From positions 124,001 through 188,000 of the forward strand of contig CAXXHM010000001.1 of NCBI GenBank assembly GCA_963664655.2: a DNA stretch of 64,000 nt, given 5' to 3'. This DNA is from Desulfospira sp963664655 (GTDB lineage Bacteria; Desulfobacterota; Desulfobacteria; Desulfobacterales; Desulfobacteraceae). Below are positions 52,215 through 60,424 of the stretch, piece by piece (within the stretch, counting starts at the first letter, position 1; every line of letters begins with the position of its first letter). The notes under the pieces are model-generated. The model had not been told where the DNA came from, ran no database searches, and saw only the letters and a list, made by a program, of their open reading frames with translations. The translations under genes were made by a program, and so were the position numbers.

Positions 52215-53776
52215 TGACGGTTCCGTTTTATCAGTTGCTTGACCATGTCCATTTCCTTGGCTGCCCCAAGCAGACCAAGCCCTCCATAGATACAAATCCC
52301 TAACCCGATACAGGCAAACACGGCCATCCCGCTCATCAGGCGGCTGCCGGTGCCAAGAACACTGATCCGGCCGGCAGCCCAATGAACAGGAAAAAACATT
52401 ATACCAGACAGAATTATTGCCCGGCAAGCGGAAACCATAATCCTTGCCCTGGAAAAATCCACCCCTTTAGGGACCCTTGCAAAAAGACAGGCAAACCCCA
52501 CAGCACTGGATAAAGAGACTGCCAGGGCAAGCCCCTGATACCCCATGGACCGTCCCAGAAAAAAACAGATTACCCCATTAATCCCCATGGTCAGCACCCC
52601 CACGGCAAAGGGGTAGGCCACACTGGAACAGGCGAAATGAAGGGTGACAAACAACCGGGTCCCGGCATAGGCCCACAACCCGGTCACCAGATAAAAAAGG
52701 CAGGCAGCGGTATGATTCGCCGCTTGAACATCAAACTGGCCCTGTTCAAAAAAAAGCCGGACAACCGGTTCGTGAATCGCCAGAAGTCCCATCATGGCCG
52801 GGATGGTCACAAAAAAGACCAGCCGCCCGCCCTGTTCAAAAATGCGGGATGCCTGGGAGAGATTCCCGGCAACAAAGCTTCGGGATAAATCCGGTAAGAG
52901 GACCGCACAAAAAGCCCCGCCAAAAAGGGCTAAGGGAAACTGAACCAGCCGGTCTGAATAATAAAGAAAAGAGACACTGCCCTCCATATTAACGGAGGCA
53001 AAAAAAGACGCAATCATCACATTGAGCTGGTAGGAAGCGGCCCCAATAATGGACGGCAGCATTTTTTTAGCGGCCTGTACAATTCCGGGATGAAAGAGTT
53101 TGAAGACATAGGGGACGGTTCCGATATATGTGAACAGAAACGGGATCTGAAAAATCACCTGTATCAGTCCGCCCAGGCTTACCCCGGCGGCCAGCCAGGT
53201 GATATTCAGATCAAAGGTTTTGGAAACCGTCACTGTGGCCAGGATCACCACCAGATTAAACAGCACCGGGGTGAGGGCCGGCACCCTGAAATGACCATAG
53301 GAATTGAGCACCCCCATGCTCAGGGAAACCAGCATGACAAAACCGAGATACGGCATCATGATTTTCAGCAGCAGAACCGTTAGCCCGAACTGATCCGGGT
53401 TGATTTCAAATCCGGGGGCCATCAGCCTGACCATCAGGGGGGCCAAAACAATCCCTGAAATCACCAGCAGCGTCCCCAAAAAGGAAAGCAGCACCAGGGC
53501 GGACATGAACATGCCCCGGGCCTGATCCGGCCGGTCCAGTTCAAGATAGGACGAAAAAACCGGTACAAAGGCAATGGTCATAATGCCGTCGGAAAAGGTT
53601 TTCCTTAACAGGTCAAAGGGGCGGAAGGCCATAAAAAAGGCATCGCTTACCCATCCGGCCCCCAGAACCCCTGCGATCAACATATCCCTGATCAGGCCCA
53701 GGACCCTTGAAACCAGGGTAAGTCCGCTGACTTCCGATGCTTTCCTGAAGATACGTCTCATTGTTTTTCTTGACAA
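52211..53776 (-). CDS. murJ: Lipid II flippase MurJ
   Basis: 521 residues and about 14 membrane helices. Family motifs: TLVSRVLGLIRDMLIAGVLGAGWVSDAF at the N-terminus (seen as two parts), TIAFVPVFSSYLE, GVLNSYGHFRVPALTPVLFN, and FASVNMEGSVSFLYYSDRLVQFPL. It flips lipid II across the inner membrane for peptidoglycan synthesis. Divergent from rpsT, with overlapping promoter region. Confidence 0.95.
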   Translation of the reverse strand: MSRKTMRRIFRKASEVSGLTLVSRVLGLIRDMLIAGVLGAGWVSDAFFMAFRPFDLLRKTFSDGIMTIAFVPVFSSYLELDRPDQARGMFMSALVLLSFLGTLLVISGIVLAPLMVRLMAPGFEINPDQFGLTVLLLKIMMPYLGFVMLVSLSMGVLNSYGHFRVPALTPVLFNLVVILATVTVSKTFDLNITWLAAGVSLGGLIQVIFQIPFLFTYIGTVPYVFKLFHPGIVQAAKKMLPSIIGAASYQLNVMIASFFASVNMEGSVSFLYYSDRLVQFPLALFGGAFCAVLLPDLSRSFVAGNLSQASRIFEQGGRLVFFVTIPAMMGLLAIHEPVVRLFFEQGQFDVQAANHTAACLFYLVTGLWAYAGTRLFVTLHFACSSVAYPFAVGVLTMGINGVICFFLGRSMGYQGLALAVSLSSAVGFACLFARVPKGVDFSRARIMVSACRAIILSGIMFFPVHWAAGRISVLGTGSRLMSGMAVFACIGLGICIYGGLGLLGAAKEMDMVKQLIKRNRQ

Positions 53777-53797
53777 AAATAAAAACTACCCTTATGC
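53769..53797 (+). promoter_or_regulatory. Sigma-70 promoter of rpsT
   Basis: TTGACA at 53769-53774, 17-bp spacer, TATGCT at 53792-53797; the transcript would have a leader of about 55 nt. It begins 7 bp inside the murJ coding end. Confidence 0.6.
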
Positions 53798-53858
53798 TGT
53801 TGAATTTGAAATATGATTACCAGTATCCATACACAACAGAATAAGGAGTGAAACCAAG

Positions 53859-54113
53859 TTGGCGAATCATAAGTCCGCAAAAAAACGCGCAAAACAAAGT
53901 CAGGTCCGGCGCCTTAGAAACAAATCCGTAAAAACCTCTTTAAAAACCCTTGAAAAAAAGCTTCGAGCCGCCCAGGAAGAAGGTGCGGACACCAAGGAAG
54001 CGCTGATGCGTAAAACCCAGTCCGCACTCCACAAAGCTGCCAAAAAAGGCATTATTCACAAAAAAACGGCGTCCAGAAAAATTTCAAGGTTATCAAAACT
54101 TGTAAACGCCTAA
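53859..54113 (+). CDS. rpsT: 30S ribosomal protein S20
   Basis: 84 residues from TTG 53859 (AAGGAG upstream). Typical start MANHKSAKKRAKQSQ and basic helical body (RNKSVKTSLKTLEKKLRAA; GIIHKKTASRKISRLSKLV). It binds 16S rRNA in the body of the 30S subunit. A TTG start is known for rpsT in E. coli too and is used there for autoregulation. Confidence 0.97.
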   Translation: MANHKSAKKRAKQSQVRRLRNKSVKTSLKTLEKKLRAAQEEGADTKEALMRKTQSALHKAAKKGIIHKKTASRKISRLSKLVNA

Positions 54114-54175
54114 AACAGGACCTCTTCAGGGCCTGTGGCAAAATTTGCCTTCTTTGCCCGGAACACAACAAAGAA

Positions 54176-54223
54176 ATCAACAGGATTTGTCAGGATTTCT
54201 AGCCCTGAGCAAATCCTGTTGAT
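54176..54223. repeat. Inverted repeat, 14-bp perfect arms
   Basis: ATCAACAGGATTTG (54176-54189) and CAAATCCTGTTGAT (54210-54223) pair perfectly with a 20-bp loop, which contains a further CAGGATTT copy. It is between convergent rpsT and lptE, so either direction could use it as an RNA end. No T run is next to it. A weaker hairpin (ACAGGACC…GGGCCTGT) just after the rpsT stop may also help end that transcript. Confidence 0.6.
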
Positions 54224-54515
54224 GGTCTTATCCTGACCGGTTTTCCAGCGATCACCGCTCTTTTTTTATCTTTCGGCAATCACCGCTGTTATCTATTCCC
54301 CTGCGGCCGCCGCCCAGCCCCCGTCACATTAGAGTTGCGCTTCACACATCGTTAAGGCATCGTGAAACAATAAATCACACATGCTGCTTGCCTTTTTATC
54401 CGTATGCTTCGTTGGGGCAACGCATACACAGTTCGTTATGCGCGCATTGCCCCGCCTTGAATACAAATAAAAACCCAGCGCAATATCTGCCATTTATTTA
54501 TAGGCGCTGCCCAAG
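54224..54515. other. Gap with hairpins, no gene seen
   Basis: Part of a 402-bp stretch without a gene (54114-54515) between convergent rpsT and lptE. It contains a hairpin GTATGC…GCATAC near 54402-54427, a weaker pair CAGCGC…GGCGCTG near 54476-54510, and the phrase CAGTTCGTTATGC near 54429. I looked for a small RNA or a cassette recombination site and cannot support either. Confidence 0.35.
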
Positions 54516-55022
54516 CTAAAAATTGAGCATCATCTGACTGACAACCTTTTCAGCACTTCGCTCGGCAATTTTCTCCACCGCCTCCCGGATACTGGCTTCG
54601 TTATCCACATTGCTTTCTGAAACCGTGTAATCTTCTTTGGAAGACAGATTGCTTACAGACCAAAGCACCTTCTTGTCGGGGCCGATAAGCCGAACATCCA
54701 CTGTGGCGGTGATGCGGCGCTCCACAACGGTCTCCGTTGAAGACCGGGACAAGGTGGCAAAGCTGATGGATTTGACAATTCCAACAATTTTCCGGGTGGC
54801 CTCTGATGAGTCAACCACCCGGGTATCGGTTTTCTCCAGGATCTTTCGGGTCAGTTCATTGGCAAAAGTGACCCCGGCCCGGGTCTGGGAACTGCGGTTC
54901 TCAAACATGTCAACGGACACCCGGGTGACGTTTTCATTAATATACCCCCCGCCTTCCAACTGGTAGCCGCACGAAGAAAAAAAACACAGGACGGCCAGCG
55001 AAACCCCCAAAAGTTTTTTCAT
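54516..55022 (-). CDS. lptE: LPS assembly lipoprotein LptE
   Basis: 168 residues. Signal with lipobox FFSSC, then GYQLEGGGYINENVTRVSVDMFENRS, which is the LptE family start, then AGVTFANELTRKIL. LptE plugs the LptD barrel in the outer membrane and helps insert LPS. It follows leuS by 2 bp, the usual leuS-lptE arrangement. Confidence 0.92.
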   Translation of the reverse strand: MKKLLGVSLAVLCFFSSCGYQLEGGGYINENVTRVSVDMFENRSSQTRAGVTFANELTRKILEKTDTRVVDSSEATRKIVGIVKSISFATLSRSSTETVVERRITATVDVRLIGPDKKVLWSVSNLSSKEDYTVSESNVDNEASIREAVEKIAERSAEKVVSQMMLNF

Positions 55023-55024
55023 AA

Positions 55025-57622
55025 TTACACCACGATGTTTACAAGGGTTTGTTTTTTTCTGATCACAATGACCTTTTTCACGGGTTTATTCTGAATATGC
55101 TTTTCAACATTTGCGTCTGCCAGGGCAGTGTCTTTGACAAGCGTTTCTTCGGCCTGGGCGCTGATGTTAAACTTTGACCTGACTTTCCCGTTCACCTGAA
55201 CCACCACCAGCATTTCATCGGTTTCCAGGCTGTCTTCCCGGAATTTGGGCCAGGGCTGTTCCAGAACAGAGCCCTTTCCCCCCATTTTCTCAAAGAGTTC
55301 TTCACAAAAATGAGGAATAATGGGACTTAACAGCAGCAGGCTGTTTTCCAGGGCAAACATCAGAACCGTCTGCATTTCAGGGTCATCCATATCGGCATTG
55401 TACATGGCGTTGACAAGCTCCATGACCGCAGAGATGGCCGTGTTGAAATGAAAGCTTTTATCGATATCATCCCCGACCTTTTTGATGGTCTGGTTTGCCT
55501 TGATATACAATTCCTTGGCATCCGATGATGTGATCCCTTCCGCAGGCCCCCGATAAGCCTCAACCGGACCAATGGTGTCCATACAGTTTAAGGCCAGGCG
55601 AAAGACCCGGTTCACAAACCGGTTGGACCCTTCCACGCCATCCTCACTCCATTCAAGGTCCCGCTCGGGCGGCGCGGCAAACAGGCAGAACAGCCGGGTA
55701 ACGTCGGCCCCGTATTTTTCAAGGAGTTCATTGGGATCCACCACGTTTTTCTTTGATTTGGACATTTTGATCACCCGGCCCACATCCACGGATTTCCCGC
55801 ACATCACACAGGAAAAGGACCCGTCAGGCTGTTTTTGGGCCTGTTCGGGAAACAGGTAGCCGTGTTCTGGACAGGTCATGGTCTCCTTGCAGACCATCCC
55901 CTGGGTCAGAAGCCGTGTAAAGGGTTCTTTGAATTCAACCAGCCCCAGGGTATTTAAAACCCGCATAAAATAACGGGAATACAGCAAATGGAGAACCGCA
56001 TGCTCCACCCCGCCGATGTACTGGTCCACCGGGGCCCAGTATTGAACCGCATCAAGGTCAAACATTCCCTGGTCGTACCGGGGGGAACAATACCGTAAAT
56101 AATACCAGGAGGATTCCACAAAGGTATCCATGGTATCGGTATCCCGCCTGGCATCTTTCCGGCCGCATTTGGGACAGACCGCCTTGGCAAAATAATCCAT
56201 GGTAGGAAGCGGAGAGCCGCCCTTTTCAAGAAGGTTGGCGTCTTCAGGCAAACGGATGGGCAGATCCTGCTCGGGAACCGGCACCACACCGCAGTCCGGA
56301 CAGTGGATCACAGGAATGGGCGCCCCCCAATACCGCTGGCGGGAAATGCCCCAGTCCCGAAGCCGGTAGGAAACCGCTTTTTTACCCACCCCTTTCTGGG
56401 TCAGCCAGTCCACCATTTTTTCCAAAGCGTCCTGACTGTCCATGCCGTCAAACTGACCGGAATTGACCATGACGCCCCGGCCGGCATAGGCCTCGGTCAT
56501 GGTGGCAGAATCCAGGTCCTCGCCATCGGGCTGAACCACCACCCGGATTTCAAGACCGTATTTCTTTGCAAAATCAAAGTCTCTCTGGTCCCCGGCCGGA
56601 ACCGACATGATAGCGCCGGTGCCGTATCCCATCAACACAAAGTTGGCCGTGTAGACCGGAATCTTTTCGCTGGTGGCCGGGTTGATGCAGTAGGCCCCGG
56701 TAAACACCCCTTCTTTCTCATACTTTTCAATCCCGTCGGCAGACCGTTCCTGCCTGGATACCTTGTCCACAAATGCCGCCACCGTTTCCTGCTCGCCAGT
56801 GCCCCGGGACAGGGTCTCCACCAGGGGATGCTCCGGGGCCAGGCACATGAAGGTTGCCCCGAAAATGGTGTCCGGCCTTGTGGTGAACACCACGAGTTCT
56901 TCGTCTTTTCCGTCTATTTTAAACTTAAGCTCCGCCCCCACACTCTTGCCGATCCAGTTTTTCTGCATGACCGTTACCTTGTCGGGCCATCCGGGAAGCT
57001 TGTCGCAGTAGACCAGCAGGTCTTCGGCATAATCCGTGATCCTGAAAAACCACTGCCAGAGCTTTTTTTGCTGGACCACTTTGCCGCAGCGCCAGCAGCA
57101 GTCCTGTTCCACCTGTTCGTTGGCCAGCACGGTCTGGCATTTTTCACACCAGTTGACATAGGATTCCTTGCGGTAGGCCATGCCCTTTTCAAGCATTTTC
57201 AAGAACAGCCACTGCTCCCACCGGTAATATTCAGGCCGGCAGGTGGCAATTTCCCTGTCCCAGTCATAGGAAAATCCCATTTTCTTTAACTGGGCCCTCA
57301 TGGCCCGGATATTGTCATAGGTCCAGGCCGCCGGATGGGTGTTGTTATCAATGGCCGCATTTTCAGCCGGCATGCCAAAGGCATCCCAGCCCATGGGATG
57401 AATCACGTTAAACCCCTTCATGCGCTTATACCGGACCACCACATCACCGATGGTGTAATTTCTGACGTGGCCTATATGAATTTTTCCCGAAGGATAGGGG
57501 AACATCTCCAGCAGATAGTACTTTTCTTTTGACGGATCCTCTGAAACCTTAAAAAGCCCTCTCTCATTCCAGTATGCCTGCCACTTGGGCTCAACCGCCT
57601 CAGGGCTGTACTTCTCCTCCAT
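55025..57622 (-). CDS. leuS: Leucyl-tRNA synthetase
   Basis: 865 residues. HIGH motif as SGKIHIGHVRNYTIGD, editing domain with VFTTRPDTIFGATF, and KMSKSKKNVVDP (KMSKS). Zinc-binding Cys clusters (CEKCQTV…CCWRCG; CPKCGRKDA; CPEHG). It charges tRNA-Leu and edits mischarged residues. A 532-bp gap (57623-58154) with three R1 copies separates it from divergent rpsF. Confidence 0.97.
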   Translation of the reverse strand: MEEKYSPEAVEPKWQAYWNERGLFKVSEDPSKEKYYLLEMFPYPSGKIHIGHVRNYTIGDVVVRYKRMKGFNVIHPMGWDAFGMPAENAAIDNNTHPAAWTYDNIRAMRAQLKKMGFSYDWDREIATCRPEYYRWEQWLFLKMLEKGMAYRKESYVNWCEKCQTVLANEQVEQDCCWRCGKVVQQKKLWQWFFRITDYAEDLLVYCDKLPGWPDKVTVMQKNWIGKSVGAELKFKIDGKDEELVVFTTRPDTIFGATFMCLAPEHPLVETLSRGTGEQETVAAFVDKVSRQERSADGIEKYEKEGVFTGAYCINPATSEKIPVYTANFVLMGYGTGAIMSVPAGDQRDFDFAKKYGLEIRVVVQPDGEDLDSATMTEAYAGRGVMVNSGQFDGMDSQDALEKMVDWLTQKGVGKKAVSYRLRDWGISRQRYWGAPIPVIHCPDCGVVPVPEQDLPIRLPEDANLLEKGGSPLPTMDYFAKAVCPKCGRKDARRDTDTMDTFVESSWYYLRYCSPRYDQGMFDLDAVQYWAPVDQYIGGVEHAVLHLLYSRYFMRVLNTLGLVEFKEPFTRLLTQGMVCKETMTCPEHGYLFPEQAQKQPDGSFSCVMCGKSVDVGRVIKMSKSKKNVVDPNELLEKYGADVTRLFCLFAAPPERDLEWSEDGVEGSNRFVNRVFRLALNCMDTIGPVEAYRGPAEGITSSDAKELYIKANQTIKKVGDDIDKSFHFNTAISAVMELVNAMYNADMDDPEMQTVLMFALENSLLLLSPIIPHFCEELFEKMGGKGSVLEQPWPKFREDSLETDEMLVVVQVNGKVRSKFNISAQAEETLVKDTALADANVEKHIQNKPVKKVIVIRKKQTLVNIVV

Positions 57623-57710
57623 TACACCATTCCTTTCAAAAGCGTCTTTGGTAACTGTATAAATGAATTTTTTAAAATGCCATAACCCGGGTTAAATGGC
57701 AAGGTCATTT

Positions 57711-57806
57711 TATATGAAAGCCTCACTAACAAGTTGAAAAGACATTCATTTTTTGTTATTGACCGATACCTGGCTGGATAACCTAAGACGGTCCGTCACC
57801 GTTATT
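57711..57806 (+). repeat. Dispersed repeat R1, copy D (diverged)
   Basis: TATATGAAAGCCTCACTAAC, AAAAGAC.TTCATTTTTTGTT and GGATAACCTAAGACGGTCCG follow the R1 plan but with many changes, and the hairpin is partly broken. It lies 88 bp upstream of the leuS start, in the opposite orientation to copies E and F. Confidence 0.7.
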
Positions 57807-57849
57807 GAAGTTTCAACAGACTGGAATCCCAGGAAAATCAATTTTAATA

Positions 57850-57879
57850 TTGACCATAAATCACCTTGAGTGATATATA
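57850..57879 (+). promoter_or_regulatory. Candidate sigma-70 promoter between R1 copies D and E
   Basis: TTGACC at 57850-57855, 18-bp spacer, TATATA at 57874-57879. If used, the rpsF transcript would carry copies E and F in its leader of about 270 nt. Confidence 0.35.
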
Positions 57880-57912
57880 TAATGGTTTTTCAACCACCTG
57901 ACAGTCAGGTGG

Positions 57913-58007
57913 TATAACGGCCACGGGCCGCTTTGGTTATCCCGCCAAGCGCCGCCCACAACAAATATTGAAAGTCTTTTCAGGATGTTAGTGAGACTTT
58001 CATATAA
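57913..58007 (-). repeat. Dispersed repeat R1, copy E
   Basis: On the minus strand: TATATGAAAGTCTCACTAAC, AAAAGACTTTCA, TTGTTGTGGGCGGCGCTTGG, GGATAACCAAAGCGGCCCGT, GGCCGTTATA. It is adjacent to copy F in the same orientation (tandem). Confidence 0.8.
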
Positions 58008-58099
58008 AACGGCCACGGGCCGCCTTGGTTATCCCGCCAAGCACCGCCCGCAACGAAAAATGAAAGTCTTTTCAGGTTGTTAGAAAGACTTTCATATAA
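58008..58099 (-). repeat. Dispersed repeat R1, copy F
   Basis: On the minus strand: TATATGAAAGTCTTTCTAAC, AAAAGACTTTCATTTTTCGTTG, GGGCGGTGCTTGGCGGGATAA, CCAAGGCGGCCCGTGGCCGT. It ends 56 bp before the rpsF start. Confidence 0.8.
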
Positions 58100-58111
58100 A
58101 ACTTAACCCTT

Positions 58112-58132
58112 GCTCCGGGCCGATTCCGGGGC
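58112..58132 (+). promoter_or_regulatory. Hairpin in the rpsF leader, possible S6:S18 site
   Basis: GCTCCGG (58112-58118) pairs with CCGGGGC (58126-58132) around the loop GCCGATT, which contains CCG. A CCG-bearing hairpin before rpsF is the known binding motif of the S6-S18 complex in many bacteria, by which they repress their own operon. The fit is by eye only. Confidence 0.45.
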
Positions 58133-58154
58133 TTTATATCCGTGAGGAGTAAAA

Positions 58155-58667
58155 ATGAGGAAGTATGAAACTGTTTTTATTTCTGACCCTGATCTTCAGG
58201 ACCAGCAGCGTTCTGAACTGTTTGAGAGAGTCAGAAATATCATTGCCAGAGAAAACGGTATTCTTTTAGACTTTGATGAATGGGGCAACAAAAAGCTTGC
58301 CTATGAAATCAAGAAAAAGCTCAGGGGCCATTACGTCTGCATGACCTATGGCGGCACCGGCGAACTGGTAACCGAGCTTGAAAGAAATCTTCGTCTCAGT
58401 GACAACATCATGAAATTCATGACCATTCTTATGACCGCAGACATAACGGTAGAGGAATTGGAACAACAAGCCAAAGAAGCGGCCAAAAATCAGCAGGCCC
58501 GCAAAGAGGCGGCTGAACAGACCAAGGAAGAAGAAGAGACAGAACCGGAAGAAGATGATGATGCGCCTGCTGACCCCAAACCCCAGGAACCCCCGGCGCA
58601 CGAGGCCGAGGAAGCGGTAGAAGAAGGGGATGAGGCTTCTGAAACACTTGAGAAGACAGAAGAATAA
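58155..58667 (+). CDS. rpsF: 30S ribosomal protein S6, with long acidic tail
   Basis: 170 residues from ATG 58155 (GAGGAGTAAAA upstream). The first 95 are standard S6 (MRKYETVFISDPDL, GNKKLAYEIKKKLRGHYV, LERNLRLSDNIMKFMTI). After that an Ala/Lys part and a strongly acidic tail (rich in E, D and P, about 108-170) extend it; E. coli S6 has a shorter run of Glu added by RimK. S6 binds the 30S platform with S18. First gene of rpsF-rpsR-DUF2232-rplI. Confidence 0.96.
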   Translation: MRKYETVFISDPDLQDQQRSELFERVRNIIARENGILLDFDEWGNKKLAYEIKKKLRGHYVCMTYGGTGELVTELERNLRLSDNIMKFMTILMTADITVEELEQQAKEAAKNQQARKEAAEQTKEEEETEPEEDDDAPADPKPQEPPAHEAEEAVEEGDEASETLEKTEE

Positions 58668-58691
58668 ACTGAAGACACAAGGAAAATCACT

Positions 58692-58949
58692 ATGTATAAA
58701 GGGCAACGAAACAGTGGCAAAACCAAATTTTTCCAGCGCCGCAAAATCTGCCGGTTCTGTGTAGACAGCAGTCTGGAAATCGACTACAAAAACCCCAAAG
58801 CATTGAAGCAGTTCATCACCGAGCGGGGAAAGATCATCCCAAGAAGGATCACAGGGACCTGTGCCAAACATCAGCGCCAGCTGTCTTTGGCCATCAAACA
58901 GTCCCGGCAGATCGCCCTGCTTCCGTTTGTGGGCAAGCCCCTTTACTAA
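58692..58949 (+). CDS. rpsR: 30S ribosomal protein S18
   Basis: 85 residues from ATG 58692. CRFCVDSSLEIDYKNPKAL and FITERGKIIPRRITGTCAKHQRQL are the family signature, with Cys residues of the C-plus zinc-binding type (CRFC … C … H). It pairs with S6 on the 30S platform. Confidence 0.97.
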   Translation: MYKGQRNSGKTKFFQRRKICRFCVDSSLEIDYKNPKALKQFITERGKIIPRRITGTCAKHQRQLSLAIKQSRQIALLPFVGKPLY

Positions 58950-58975
58950 ACCTTATAATAAAGGGAAGGCATCAG

Positions 58976-59902
58976 GTGGACGGGAGCATAAAACCAAAAT
59001 TAATGCGGGATCTTATTATGGGGATCGGCTTTTGCATGGTGATCATCGCCATTGCCTTTTCCTTTCCCCTTTTGGGGGTCTTTGCATTGGTTTTTCTGCC
59101 TTTGCCCGTCCTGTTTTACAGGCTCAAGTTAGGGCGCAACCGCGCCGGTATTATGGTGGCGGTTTGTGTTGCCGTTCTGGTGATGGTGACCCGGGGTATG
59201 GGATTTGACATGCTGTATTTCGGGATCCTTTTGATGACCGGTCTGATTGCCGGCGAGTGCATTGAACGGCAGATGGGGATTCAGCAAACCATCGTCCTTA
59301 CGGCTGCCGGCATCTTATGTGTTGGCCTGGCCGGCCTTACAGCCATTGCCGCGGCCCGGGGATTGGGCTTAGGAGAACTTTTCTCAGATTACACCGTCCG
59401 GTATTTTACCATGAGCGGGCAGCTGTATTCGGACATGGGCATTGAAAAAGAGCAGGTGGACGCACTCAATGCGTTTATTCTGTATATCATGCCCGGTATG
59501 TTTGCCGTCTCGTTCATTTCAACGGTGTGGCTCAATATCCTGATCATCATAAGGATGCTCAAAAAAAGGGGCCTTTATCTTCAAAACCTGGCCCACCTGA
59601 ACCACTACCGGGCCCCGGAATACCTGGTCTGGGCGGTGATTGTTCTGGGTGCCCTTTTGTTTGTGCCGACGGACACCCTTAAATATGTCAGCGTCAACTG
59701 CCTGATTGTCTTAATGCTTGTCTATTTTTTTCAAGGAATTGCTATTGTATCATTTTTCTTCCAGAAAAAAGGATCCCCAACCCATTTAAGGGTGTTTTGT
59801 TACAGCCTTATTGCCGTACAGCTCTATGTCCTGCTGGTTGTCATCGGCTTGGGGTTCTTTGACAACTGGATAAACTTCAGGAAACTTGGTACACAAAAAT
59901 GA
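58976..59902 (+). CDS. DUF2232 (YybS-like) membrane protein
   Basis: 308 residues from GTG 58976, with about eight membrane helices. The pattern KLMRDLIMGIGFCMVIIAIAF, PLLGVFALVFLPLPVLFYRLK and the late helices (PEYLVWAVIVLGALLF) match the DUF2232 family, commonly found between rpsR and rplI. Its transported or bound ligand is not known. It is 26 bp after rpsR. Confidence 0.88.
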   Translation: MDGSIKPKLMRDLIMGIGFCMVIIAIAFSFPLLGVFALVFLPLPVLFYRLKLGRNRAGIMVAVCVAVLVMVTRGMGFDMLYFGILLMTGLIAGECIERQMGIQQTIVLTAAGILCVGLAGLTAIAAARGLGLGELFSDYTVRYFTMSGQLYSDMGIEKEQVDALNAFILYIMPGMFAVSFISTVWLNILIIIRMLKKRGLYLQNLAHLNHYRAPEYLVWAVIVLGALLFVPTDTLKYVSVNCLIVLMLVYFFQGIAIVSFFFQKKGSPTHLRVFCYSLIAVQLYVLLVVIGLGFFDNWINFRKLGTQK

Positions 59903-59954
59903 TATCGAATCTAAAAGCCGGTCCTTTCCGGGCCGGTCCTTTTTTGGAGGTTAT

Positions 59955-60413
59955 ATGAAAGTTATACTAAAAGAAACCATTGACACGCTCGGCATTGCCG
60001 GTACAGAAGTCAATGTGGCAGCCGGTTACGGACGAAACTATCTTCTGCCCCAGGGAAAGGCCGTGATTGCCACCCCCCAGAACCGGAGGGTCATGGAGCA
60101 GGCCAAGGCCAAGCTTGAACTCCAGATCGCAAAAGAACGCAAACTTGCCGAAGAAATGGCGGACAGCCTCAAAAATGTGGTCTGTGTCATCAAGGCCAAG
60201 GTTCATGAAGAAACCCGCCTTTACGGCTCGGTGACCACCCATGACATCAAAGATGCTTTAGAAGGCCAGAATGTTACCCTTGAACGGCGGATCATCCTCC
60301 TTGCCGAACCCATCAAGGAAATCGGTGAATACAAAGTCCCCATCCGCCTTTACAAGGATGTGGAACCGAAGATCACTGTCCAGGTGGTCCCTGAAGAAAA
60401 AGAAGATCATTAA
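59955..60413 (+). CDS. rplI: 50S ribosomal protein L9
   Basis: 152 residues from ATG 59955 (TTGGAGGTTAT upstream); the longer frame to 59886 has no ribosome binding site. MKVILKETIDTLGIAGTEVNVAAGYGRNYLLP is the family N-terminus (seen here as two parts). A long connecting helix (QAKAKLELQIAKERKLAEEM) joins it to the C-terminal domain (LYGSVTTHDIKDAL). It binds 23S rRNA near the L1 stalk. Confidence 0.97.
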   Translation: MKVILKETIDTLGIAGTEVNVAAGYGRNYLLPQGKAVIATPQNRRVMEQAKAKLELQIAKERKLAEEMADSLKNVVCVIKAKVHEETRLYGSVTTHDIKDALEGQNVTLERRIILLAEPIKEIGEYKVPIRLYKDVEPKITVQVVPEEKEDH

Positions 60414-60424
60414 TCTATATTTTT

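Noticed and set aside
54300..54450. Integron attC-like site near CAGTTCGTTATGC
   Set aside because: The paired R'/R'' core boxes with the right spacing cannot be found and no integron integrase or cassette is near.
56303..57289. 328-codon open frame opposite leuS
   Set aside because: It is a shadow of the leuS coding strand; its His/Pro/Gly-rich product is typical of an antisense frame in high-GC third positions.
59911..59945. Terminator between the DUF2232 gene and rplI (AAAAGCCGG…CCGGTCCTTTTTT)
   Set aside because: Only a 4-bp stem can be paired without bulges, so it is too weak to call.
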